NCBI GenBank assembly: GCA_037176705.1
Contig: CM073891.1
Location: 50,222,571-50,286,570, forward strand
Direction: 5' to 3'
Length of the DNA: 64,000 nt
Source: Molossus alvarezi
Lineage: Eukaryota > Chordata > Mammalia > Chiroptera > Molossidae
Shown here: one piece after another, positions 54,829-64,000 of the stretch
Layout: the number at the start of each line of letters is the position of its first letter
Position numbering within the stretch: the stretch's first letter is position 1
Program-made: the position numbers and the translations under genes
The notes under the pieces: model-generated
Told to the model about the DNA's origin: nothing
Seen by the model: only the letters and a program-made list of their open reading frames with translations
Databases searched by the model: none

Positions 54829-55611
54829 TAATTGGTAAAGATGCTACAAGGGATTTAGTTTAGCCAGAAGCAAGGGGAGTAGATCAAGAGGAGAGACAGG
54901 AGCAGAAATAAATGAAGGCATGGAGGGTAGAGGAAGAGGGATAATAGAACTGAGGCTAATAGGTTTGAGTTTTGATTTAGAGGGATCAAACAAGAGAGAC
55001 TATTTAAAGTTTATATATTATACATAGAACACACACATTACACACATACATACATATGGAGATATATATATATATATATTCACTATATTTGTAGCTGCTT
55101 TCATTTCCTGATGATAAATCCCAGACCAGATATAGATTTTTGCAGTTGAGTTTCACTTGCTTTAAATAGTAAACTGACTTCTTAGACATAAAACTGACCA
55201 GAAAAGAATAGTGTTGTTTATGTTTACCTTATTTCATGTTTTCAGAAGATGTGGGGTAGGTTGCTCGTAAGAAAATATAGAGTTCTATCAAAGTAATAAC
55301 TTTATGTGAGATAAGAATTGAACTTCTGACTAAAAATGAGATACAGAAAAATTTTCTACTTGGGATTGTTTCAGATTTTAATGTGATGGTTTATACAAAT
55401 GGCAGGTGCATGAGGAAGAGAAATATGCCAATACATGAGTAAGTTTAGGAAGATGGGTGGGTGGGAAACATGCGCTGCTTGGGGGAAGATAGAAAAATAG
55501 GTTACTATTACATGGTATGAAGGTACTTAAGGAAAAAATAACAGCGGCCATAGAAGTAGGGATAGAAGTATTTTCTATCCACTTGCCAGTTATTAAGAAA
55601 AATTTGACCAA
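54829..55611. other. Unassigned DNA with (TA)n
   Basis: A (TA)n run at about 55062-55079 within a CA/TA-rich stretch. No gene or named repeat. Confidence 0.6.
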
Positions 55612-55613
55612 TA

Positions 55614-56216
55614 CTGTAGTCCCTTTCTATTCACAGTTTCACTGTCTGTGATTTCAGTTACCAGTAGTTGACTGTGGTCTGAAAATATTAAGCAAAATAT
55701 TACAGAAATAAACAACTCATAAGTTTTAAATTGATGCTGTTCTGAGTAGTGTAATGAAATCACACACCATCCTGATCCATCCAACCGAGGACGTAAATTA
55801 TCCCTTTGTCCAGGATGACTACTAATTAGTCACTTAGTAGCTACCTTGGTTGTCAGACTGTGTTCCAGGGACCCTTATTTTACTTAGTAGTGGTGCCAAA
55901 ATACAAGTGCAGTGATGCTAGAAATTTGGATATATCAAAGAGACACTGTGAAGTGCTTCCCTTAAGTGAAAAGGTGAGTACAGTACAATAAGATATTTTG
56001 AGAGAGACCATATTCACAAAACTGTTATTATAATATACTGTTATAGTTGTTCTATTTTATTATTAGCTATTGTTATTAATTTCTTACTGTGCCTAATTCA
56101 TAAATTAAACTTTATCATAGGTGTGTATGTATATAAAGTGTTTGGTACTATCTGCTCTTTCAGATACCCACTGGGAGTCTTAAAATGAATTCCCCTCGGA
56201 TAAGAGGGGACTATTG
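55614..56216 (-). mobile_element. Tigger-type nonautonomous DNA transposon
   Basis: The ends CTGTAGTCCC (55614) and GGGGACTATTG (56216) are inverted relatives flanked by TA on both sides, as for Tc1/mariner-type elements. Internal phrases (AAGATATTTTGAGAGAGACC, TGCCTAATTCATAAATTAAA and CTTTATCATAGGTGTG) match an old Tigger-related family in reverse. It has no transposase frame. Confidence 0.78.
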
Positions 56217-57980
56217 TATTCACAGAAAATTAGTGGTCCTCTGGGATTCTCAGTCATATGAATACCACATTACTAATATTTGCCAGCACCATGATATTTC
56301 TATAACCCGTGTTTTAGGAGTTCTCAAATATGAAACACTTGTTTTTTTTAGTAGCATGTTTCCCTGGGTATGTTGATAGGAGCTCCAGCCAAGCGAATAG
56401 TAATTACTTGCCTTCCACTCCCATCCCAGTCCTTTGTGGTATTGTCATTTCCAGCATGCAAATTATATATGTATAAGGTTGTTATGGTTCAAGAGGGTCA
56501 ATTTGTGACACTGTTGTCCCTGTATGAATTCTGAAACAAGTATGGTAAGAGGAATAGAGAGAAGGGAAATTAAAAACAAAACAAAACAGCTTTATTATTG
56601 ATGGAGCAGACAGAGAGCGTAGTTTACGTATGCAGCATCCTAATTCTTAGGTGCTAATCTTGCATCTGCACTCAAGAATTAAACAGACTCATCCATACAG
56701 TCACAGGCAGAGCTGCAGAGCCACAGGTTTCACCCTGCAGGTTTTTACCTCCAAGCTTATCACATGGTCAGAGGCAGGCTGGAACACCTGCTCTACACTG
56801 AAAGGTGGATCCCAAAATGAGATAAATAAGAAAGGGGCTGGCACCAAGTCCAGTTCCTACTTCCAAAGTCACCTGCTACGTCACTCCTGGGCTCCTAGGA
56901 AGGCACAAATGGGAATAGAGAGAGGTCAAAACGGTAATCCTATGGGACATTGCTCCACATGGAAAAAAACATCAGGAGTAGGAATTACTATCTCTTTGAA
57001 CAAAAGCAATGTAAGTAATAGTCAATTGTGGACATACTGGTGGATCATCGATGCATAAAAATGCTAATATTTCCACTCATTCAGAAAACATTTGCTGAAT
57101 CTCCTTTATGACTAGCACTATGCTAGCATCTGAAATAAAAAGCATATAAAACATGACATTGAATCTTGAATAGTTTATAATCCATAACTATACAATATAT
57201 TCAAAAGATAATTTTTAAAGTAATGTGAGGTATCCAACACAAATTGGAGATCTACATTAAAATTTTAGAACCTTTTAATCTTATTTAAATTATGAAATCA
57301 TTGAGATAATATCTATATCATTTTATAGACCAAATATAGTCTGGAAACACAATAAGCTACTTTAAATTCAATCAACTTTAATAATTCAATTCTTATCAGA
57401 TGTTTTACATTCTCAATTATTTCAAGACCCAAACTTCCAATTTTTGTCTCTATACTAATCAGAATTTTTTTTGCCTCCCAGATATGTGATGCCTCCTTAT
57501 TAATGACTATTGTCCATTTATTTAACAGAAATATTTTATGAGTTCTGTAAAAGTGAAGAAGAATCATACTTTGTTTCATTACTCGCTCAAAGATGGACTT
57601 CATTAAAACATGATTCACTGGGTCTTTGCCAAGCAACTGAGATACAGATAAGTAATATAACAAGAACCTTCTGGTTCTTCAGTAACAAGCACCAATCAAT
57701 AGGATTATGCTAAATTTCATGCTATAGCAGGTCATATTTTATCAAGGTTCCACTGCATTTACAATGAACAATAGCCCACTATGTCAATCCCTTTATTAAC
57801 CCTCATAGTAATCCTTTAGGTCTGAAAATTTTCCACCACAAGACATTTAAGGTAAATGGTGAAAATACTAGAAAAGCAAAATAAGATGATTTTCATGTAA
57901 CTTCTAAAATATTTTAAAATCATATAGTCTTAAAAAGAAAAAGTTTACTGTTGTATAAATAAACATTTTTACATAATAGC
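56217..57980. other. Unassigned DNA with two >110-codon open frames
   Basis: A 135-codon plus frame (56651-57058) lies in a GC-richer stretch. A 116-codon minus frame (57313-57663) lies in AT-rich DNA. Neither shows a signal peptide, motif or family I recognise. On the minus strand near 56590, AATAAAG followed by TTTTGTTTTG resembles a poly(A)/LTR signal, so an old LTR is possible for 56.58-57.06 kb. Confidence 0.4.
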
Positions 57981-57984
57981 AGAA

Positions 57985-58240
57985 ATAAAGATAGCTAATA
58001 TTTAGTGTTGTTTAATGGCCACTGAGGTTAGGACTTACACATATAATGTTATATATCAGCTTATATAGTCCTATGAAATAGATACCATTATCTTTGTTTC
58101 ATACATGAAGAAACTAGAGTAAAAAGGAAACAAAGTTTAGCCAAAATTGAAGTGTTTAGATAATTTCTTAAAATCACAGTTAAATATAAGCAATCCTGAA
58201 TATAATAAACAAGGGTCTGGAGGACTCCAGTCCCATGCTC
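57985..58240 (-). mobile_element. MIR SINE, minus strand
   Basis: TAGCTAATATTTAGTGTTG, TATGAAATAGATACCATTAT, CATGAAGAAACTAGAGTAAA and CCAGTCCCATGCTCTTAA follow the reversed MIR order. Confidence 0.7.
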
Positions 58241-58850
58241 TTAAAATATCTTGCCTCCAATCAATAATCCCACCAAATGAGGGTATGTATCTAATATAAA
58301 GTTTCTCACATACTGTTAAATGCCAAAATAAATAAATACAATATGTAATATGTTTGTATAGCATACATCATATTATCTGTCCACATATATAAATAGGCGT
58401 AAATAAATTATAGACATGCTTACCTTGTTTATTGACATGCTTATAGATGAACTTGTAACTATGCATCTCTCTACAGATTTTTAGATACTCAGATTATACC
58501 AGAGTCCTACTAATTTCATGTAAATCCAAGCAACCTCATGGCTAAAAAGTAAAAGCCTAATGCTTTAAATATTTACACTAGCAAACCCAGAACATACTTG
58601 AGAAAATTATGTCATAATACATATATACATGTGTATCTCTTATATTAACATGACTGATGAAATAAATAGATCAAACCTTACCATGAAGTTGAGTCTTCAG
58701 GAACTGAAATGTACTGTGAATATATAAATCATATACTCTTTTAAAATATGAGTTATACAGTATAGTGTTGTATTTTTAATTCTCAACTTAAAAGGAGGTA
58801 AAGTGTACAAATCCCTATTTGGGTTCTTTGGATTTAAATAAATTTCTCTC
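58241..58850. other. Unassigned AT-rich DNA
   Basis: No gene or named repeat recognised. Confidence 0.6.
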
Positions 58851-59003
58851 AAAGTTTAACATGCCTCAGCATCAACCAGAGACCCCACCTCTTTAGTTTC
58901 CGATTCAATAGGTCTGGATTGGGTCTTAGAATTTGCATGATGAACTAATTCACAGACTTTGTCCATGATGCTGGTTCAGGGACCACAATTTGAGAAGTAC
59001 TCT
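58851..59003 (+). mobile_element. MER5-like hAT-Charlie element
   Basis: CCTCAGCATCAACCAGAGAC, GATTCAATAGGTCTGGATTG, AGAATTTGCATGATGAACTA and GGACCACAATTTGAGAAGTA match the MER5A layout. It is nonautonomous and old. Confidence 0.75.
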
Positions 59004-59147
59004 TCAGAACCTCGAAGGTAAATCAGACTTTGGCCTCTCCCCTTATCATGATTGTGCAGATCAAATCTCTGGGTATCCGTTGCTTTGAGACAACATGAAC
59101 AGGTGAGGAATAAAGCCATCAGAAGTAGTTAGTAAAGCTGTTCCCAA

Positions 59148-59314
59148 GAATCCCAGTATTTTAGAATCACCTGAGGAGCTTCTAAACTCTCCCATTGCTT
59201 AATCTCCATCCAATACTAATTAAATGGGAATCTCTGGGTGTGGAATCTGGGCACTAGTAAATCTACAGTATCCTAGGTGATTCCAGTGTGCAGCCAAGAT
59301 TGAGACTAAGTGAT
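59148..59314 (+). mobile_element. Second MER5-like hAT-Charlie element
   Basis: AGAATCACCTGAGGAGCTTC, CTAATTAAATGGGAATCTC, TGGAATCTGGGCACTAGTAA, and AGGTGATTCCAGTGTGCAGC with CAAGATTGAGACTAAGTG. It is a relative of the preceding copy but a separate element. Confidence 0.75.
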
Positions 59315-59689
59315 AGTGAGAAAAATCCAGCAATGCCCATGCCAAACGGTGGCTGGTACAGCCTGCATATTACCGATCTCGATGAGATGAAGATTGTTCA
59401 TCTTAGGTCAGTCACTAGATACTGTTTTTCTATTAAATATATACAAATGTATAGTTATGTTTAACTGTATAATCAATCCTGAAGTATTTTAACTTTTATA
59501 AATACAAAAGTCATCTATAATATAATTATGGTTTCCTTCTTAAACCACTCCCTCTCCCTCTCTCAACTTTTGCATGTTTCTTGGTTCTTCAAACATAATG
59601 CAGAATGACAGATTGTGCTCCATATGTCAGAATGATACAATGGGTAACTTGAAAAGCAGGGCATAATCGCTGAACATATAGAATCTAGT

Positions 59690-59885
59690 GTCTGGCATTA
59701 GGGGTTCAGACTTTGGACTCATACTTCATAGCTGTATGACCTTGAATATGTTCCTTCAATTTTAATCTGTAAAAAAAAAAAGCCTAATAATAGTATCTGA
59801 TCCATATGACTGTGTAAATAAGTGAAATAATATTATACGATAATTAATATATAGGAAGAGCTTAACTATAAGTTGTTTTATTCTT
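59690..59885 (+). mobile_element. MIR SINE
   Basis: GGGGTTCAGACTTTGGACTC, ATAGCTGTATGACCTTGAAT, TTTAATCTGTAAAAAAAAA, GCCTAATAATAGTATCTGAT and GTAAATAAGTGAAATAAT follow MIR from head to tail. Confidence 0.8.
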
Positions 59886-59931
59886 TGTTTCTAGTTGATC
59901 TTAATTTACTTTAGTTAAAAAACCTTTTTGA

Positions 59932-60143
59932 GCCTGGCCGGTCTGGCTCAGTGGTTGAGCGTCGACCCATGCAACAGGAAGTCGCCAGTTTGGTTTCCTG
60001 TCAGGACACATGCCCAGGTTGTGGGCCAAATCCCCTGTGGGGGGCATGCAGGAGGCAGCCAATCGATTTTCTCTCTTATCGATGTTTCTATCTCTCTCTT
60101 CCTCTCCCTTCTTCTCTCTCTAAAATCAACAAAGAAAAAAAAT
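59932..60143 (+). mobile_element. VES-type SINE, type 2
   Basis: GCCTGGCCGGTCTGGCTCAG, box B GTTTGGTTTCC, core CATGCCCAGGTTGTGGGCC, body GCAGCCAATCGATT and tail TAAAATCAACAAAG. No clear target-site duplication. The 107- and 66-codon frames over it are shadows. Confidence 0.94.
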
Positions 60144-60759
60144 TGTTTTGATAGTTTTTATCTGAAATCTAGAATATTTCTGATTGTTGTACCTCTGCTG
60201 AATTTATTTATTTTAATAATTATAGACAAAAAGTCATATTGCAGTCTTTAATAGAAATTAAATGAATATGGCAATGAAAGTAGGGACAATTTATAAAGGA
60301 AATTCAGTCGTAGAGAAATAGAGTGAAAAGTATATACAAAAATCTATAGAGTTAAGTTCTCAATCTATTCCTGAGCATTATTAATAAATATCTTTTAAAG
60401 TATGAATTAGTTGTATCTTATGCTTCTGTTCTTTGGGCCAGAAATCACTAAATTTAAACATGCAGCTTTTGATAGATTCTTTACTCTTCAATATTTTTTC
60501 AAATGTATGCTTATTACTTATATTTGTAACTATATAACTACATGAACATTTCTTACATATCATAAATAGTAGTAATTAGGTTACAATAATGCTTTTATAA
60601 TATGATTAGTCTTATAAAAAACTTTGGTATAAAGAAGTTTATTCACAAGAGCGTTTTACTGTGTTACACAATTGTTTACTCAGAGTTAAACATACTTTAT
60701 AATGAGTTCAACTATCATTTCTTAAAAATTATTTCCCCACTTTGGATACTATTAATAGT
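60144..60759. other. Unassigned AT-rich DNA
   Basis: No gene or named repeat. Short frames only. Confidence 0.6.
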
Positions 60760-60778
60760 AATATCTTTTATTTTTAAT

Positions 60779-60972
60779 ATTTTTTTTCTTTGCTGATTTT
60801 AAAGAGAAGAAAGGAGAGGGACAGACAGATAGAAACAGTGATGACATAGAACAGTGATTGGCTACCTCTTGCATGGCCCCCACAACTTGGGCATGTGCCC
60901 TGGTCAGGAATGGAACCAGCGACCTCTTTGTGCATGGGTCAACATTCAACCAGTGAGCCACATCGGCTGGGC
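60779..60972 (-). mobile_element. VES-type SINE, type 2, minus strand
   Basis: TTTTCTTTGCTGATTTTAAA, body AAACAGTGATGACATAGAAC, box B GGAATGGAACCAGCG and head GTGAGCCACATCGGCTGGG. A long target-site duplication is at 60760-60778 and 60973-60991 (AATATCTTTTATTTWTAAT), with one mismatch. Confidence 0.95.
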
Positions 60973-61148
60973 AATATCTTTTATTTATAATCAAGCAATT
61001 TATTCAAATATTAAAGGCATTGTTCTAAAAATATTTAATTGCCCTTTTATAGTAATGTTATATTTTTTTCTTAGAATCTTCTAAAATAAAATGAAAATTA
61101 ACAGAACCCTACTGTAAAAGCAGTGAATTATGGTTAGATAACCTAAAA

Positions 61149-61340
61149 ACAGGGTTTGGCAAACACTAACTCTAATGAAAGGGCAAGATACCAAATACTT
61201 TAGGCTCTATAGGCCACTTACTCTCTCATATTGTTCTTCTTCAACCATTTACAAGCATAAAACCTTTCTTGGCTTGGAAGCTATACCAAAACAGGCTATG
61301 AGCTGGATTTGGCTCACGTCCTGTATTTGGTTGACCTTGG
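61149..61340 (+). mobile_element. hAT-type nonautonomous DNA transposon
   Basis: CAGGGTTTGGCAAACACTAA, GAAAGGGCAAGATACCAAAT, TTTAGGCTCTATAGGCCAC, AAAACAGGCTATGAGCTGGA and TTTGGCTCACGTCCTGT. The exact 8-bp direct repeat ACCTAAAA at 61141-61148 and 61341-61348 fits the 8-bp target-site duplication of hAT elements. It is the same family as at 36.3 kb, in the opposite internal orientation. Confidence 0.82.
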
Positions 61341-61348
61341 ACCTAAAA

Positions 61349-63029
61349 TGCTTTTAGAGTATATTACCATTAATACCATTGTGGTTTTGAACCAAGACAT
61401 GAGTAATATCATCTGCAAGTTTTCAACCACATTTAGAGAACATTCATAAAAGTAGCCAAGTAATGAAAATGGTTACAAATATGCATAATTAGTCCAGAAT
61501 TGTGGAAACCCAATGATTCAGTAACACTGAGTTATACAATAGTAATACTACTAGAATAAGCATAAAGAACACCTAAAATAGAGACAGCTGTACATGATTT
61601 ACTTTAGTTTTAGCCATAAAATTCAATATCATGTGCCAAGAATCTGAATTATGAGGCAAGGAATAAAAAGGCACAGACTTTTAGTAATGAAGTGTCACCC
61701 ACAGAAGAGGAAAATAAATGCAAATGTTACATATACTTGAATAAAGACAATATTCAGTAACATAGGATGCAATTATTTGTTCATGAATCTAGATCCAAAA
61801 ACATATGCATAGTTTTATTTTTTAAAGCATGCATAATGATCCTTATTTTTGTTGGAATCATTTCTTATACCCTCAAAATATACATTTTAAAATAAAAGTT
61901 TTCATTATTTACGAGAATAAGTTACACTATATTGATATAATATAAACATTGTTTATGTAGTTAATAATGTCTAAGCCCATTAAAAATTGCTAAGCTATCT
62001 TTTTTTTAAAAAAATGTTTTAGCTATTGTTATTCTTTGGAAATTTTTGAGAAAGCAAGCCTATCACCTATATACATAAATATAGTGTATCCATTCACATA
62101 TTTTAAGAACCACTGGGCTTGTAACAGGATACTTTTTCCTTAAAGACTGTCTTTACTTTTGCCTGAACACTTCAGTAGTCATTATCAGTCAAAACTCAGA
62201 AAAGGAAAATAAAACTGTGGTAGAAGACCCATTTCAAGACCAATTTACTTTATTGCCTACATATTGATTCTGCAGAATTGTTTGGGAAATGAAGCAGAAG
62301 AGAGCTGCTGAGAAAGCATAGTATGAATCCATCTAAAAAAAAAAATGAATTAAATCACATCATCTTGATATATTACAGAATATTGTAAAAAGTATGAAAG
62401 GGTAACTATGTCTTAACTAAAAAAAACAGATGTACACATCTGCAATTTATTTGTAAGAGACAATTTATATTATACACAAATAAATAGCATATAGTATGTA
62501 ATGTTATATTTATTACAGTAAAACCTAGTATTATGAAGTATTTTTGATATATACATTTATATAAATGTAAAATGTATACTAAAATACATCTATAAAGCTT
62601 GCTATTTCCTGCCTTTGAGACACTTTCTAATCATTCAAACTCTGTTTTTCAGATTGTTTAATTCAAGAAATTCATCTTATTGCTGGTTAAAACGTGACCA
62701 GTAACCACAATTTTGTCTCTGGAACTCACTGGATTAGTGTTTTACTGAAATTCCATGGGGTAGCCATTTCGGATCACTTACTAAATTAAGGGAGGGAAAA
62801 TCTGAGAAAAGGATCTCTGTGCCCGTGAAATATTCAGCAGTTAGGAGCAGTGCTTTTATAGAGAAATTAACAAGAGCAATGTTCATGCACCAGAGCAATG
62901 TTGGCAATGAAGAAGAAAAAATGCAGTTGGCATAGAAGCACTGAGTGTCTCTTTCTAACTCTACTATGAAAGATGTGACAGTTTATGCTTCCCATGGGTT
63001 TACTTACACAAAACATCTACCTAAATGAT
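61349..63029. other. Unassigned AT-rich DNA
   Basis: No gene or named repeat recognised over 1.7 kb. Confidence 0.6.
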
Positions 63030-63043
63030 TAAATAAACATCTT

Positions 63044-63280
63044 TTTTTCTTTTTTTTTATCCTCACCTGAGGACATTTTTTCATTTTTTGCACAGATAGA
63101 GTAGGAGGGAGAGAGAGGAAGATTGACGTGAAAGGGACACATCGAGTGGCTGCCACCCGCACAACCAACCAGGGCCGGGGACAAACCGCAACCAAGGTAC
63201 ATGCCCTTAGCGGGAACCAAACCCGGGTCTCTCTGGACCACAGGCCAATTCTCTAACCGCTGAGCCAAACCGGTCAGGGC
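63044..63280 (-). mobile_element. VES-type SINE, type 1, minus strand
   Basis: T-rich tail, ATCCTCACCTGAGGACATTT, GCACAGATAGAGTAGGAGGG, body ATTGACGTGAAAGGGACAC, core CAAACCGCAACCAAGGTAC, box B GGAACCAAACCCGG and head CTGAGCCAAACCGGTCAGGG. The target-site duplication is TAAATAAACATCTT (63030-63043) and TAAATAAACATATCTT (63281-63296). It looks young. Confidence 0.95.
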
Positions 63281-63296
63281 TAAATAAACATATCTT

Positions 63297-64000
63297 AAAT
63301 TTTAACATAAATTTTTCTCTTTATTGTCAAGTACACATTATCCAACACACTCACTTGAAGAGATATTAAGTCAGTTTTCAGGCTTCTGCAAGAGTGGATT
63401 GATTCATAGACCTTCAACAATGGCCCCTGTTCTTTATTAATTATTTTGATAAACACTCATATACCTGCTATTTTGTTTGCTAGGATCTGTGAAGAAATAT
63501 TTAAATGTTCTTCTACTCTCAAGATTTTGGGAGAAAGACATGTAAAGTACATATTAAGTATTGTTAGAAAAGAAGTACTGTATGCAAGAAAGACATTGAA
63601 GTTATAAGGAATATATTCATAAATGTTGTCTATATACAATAATACAAATTTCAGAAAGAACGTGATGCTTCTGAATAACCTTTAAATTTAGAAGACATTT
63701 GCCAGACATGAAAATGGAGGACTGGAAGAAAGATGGAAGTTTAGAGTATCAGAGGAGTAATATATTTGACTAGTAAGAAACAGATTATATGGAGATTGTT
63801 TTTTGACCTATTCTGATACTTTGCTTTTCTAGTAATGAAATGGCAAGAGTTGTCCATTAAAGATAAAATCACTAGTTTTCTGACTGAATCATGACTTACA
63901 CAAAACACATCACTTATGTTAGTCTTATAAAAAATGCATACCTAAATATAATCATGAAGAAACATCAGACAAAACCCTAATAAGAGACTTTCTACAAAAT
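63297..64000. other. Unassigned AT-rich DNA
   Basis: No gene or named repeat recognised to the window end. Confidence 0.6.

Noticed and set aside
57313..57663. 116-codon minus-strand frame
   Set aside because: AT-rich DNA with no motif, and an overlapping 67-codon frame on the other strand; expected by chance in 64 kb.

Overview
This window looks like gene-poor, AT-rich nuclear DNA of a mammal, almost certainly a bat. The main evidence is about three dozen copies of a tRNA-derived SINE with RNA polymerase III box A (TGGCTCAG..GG) and box B (GGTTCGATTCC-like) motifs and a CGATGTTTCTCTCTC tail region. This is the VES-type SINE known from yangochiropteran bats. L1 copies of several ages, MIR elements, MaLR-type LTRs, and hAT and Tigger DNA transposons complete a normal placental-mammal repeat set. 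I found no convincing host protein-coding exon, no tRNA, rRNA or snRNA gene, and nothing prokaryotic. The open reading frames present are L1 or retroviral remnants, antisense shadows of SINEs, or chance frames in AT-rich DNA.

Two SINE designs recur and are named here for reference. 'Type 1' has a core reading CTAAGGGCAYGTACCTCGG followed by GTTGCAGTTTGTCC, and ends in a GGTGAGGATAAAA tail. 'Type 2' has a core reading CAGGGCACATGCCCAGG followed by TTGTGGGC and GATCCCCAGT, and ends in TAAAATCAATAAA. A few copies mix the two, and one (29.6 kb) has a third, shorter body. Most copies have recognisable target-site duplications (TSDs).

Layout. 0-1.5 kb: a younger L1 nested in an older L1. 1.5-14 kb: low-density DNA with SINEs, an LTR at 5.5 kb, MIRs at 8.2 and 10.6 kb, and an LTR at 12.4 kb. 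14.2-16.4 kb: an L1 whose 5' part is inverted, interrupted by a young SINE. 17-31 kb: unique AT-rich DNA with scattered SINEs and L1 3' ends. 30.7-32.2 kb: a cluster of SINE, SINE, L1 3' end, L1 ORF1 piece and SINE. 33.1 kb: a third LTR. 35-39 kb: SINEs, a split MIR and a hAT element. 39.7-44.2 kb: a long decayed L1 carrying a second L1 and several SINEs. 46.7-51.6 kb: SINEs, an old L1, a perfect hairpin and a repeat-free homeodomain-site-rich stretch. 51.9-52.6 kb: a decayed gag-like fragment. 54-64 kb: SINEs, MIRs, Tigger and hAT elements and unique DNA.

The most notable observations are three SINE copies that lack the 3' tail yet keep target-site duplications, the cleanest being a 51-bp 5' fragment at 19.6 kb; a perfect 22-bp inverted repeat directly after a SINE tail at 49.5 kb; the twin-primed L1 at 14-16 kb; a pair of related, unclassified dispersed segments at 3.3 and 34.3 kb; and a zinc-knuckle-like gag relic. 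I did not find a new multi-gene system. All calls come from reading the sequence; no database search or alignment program was run.
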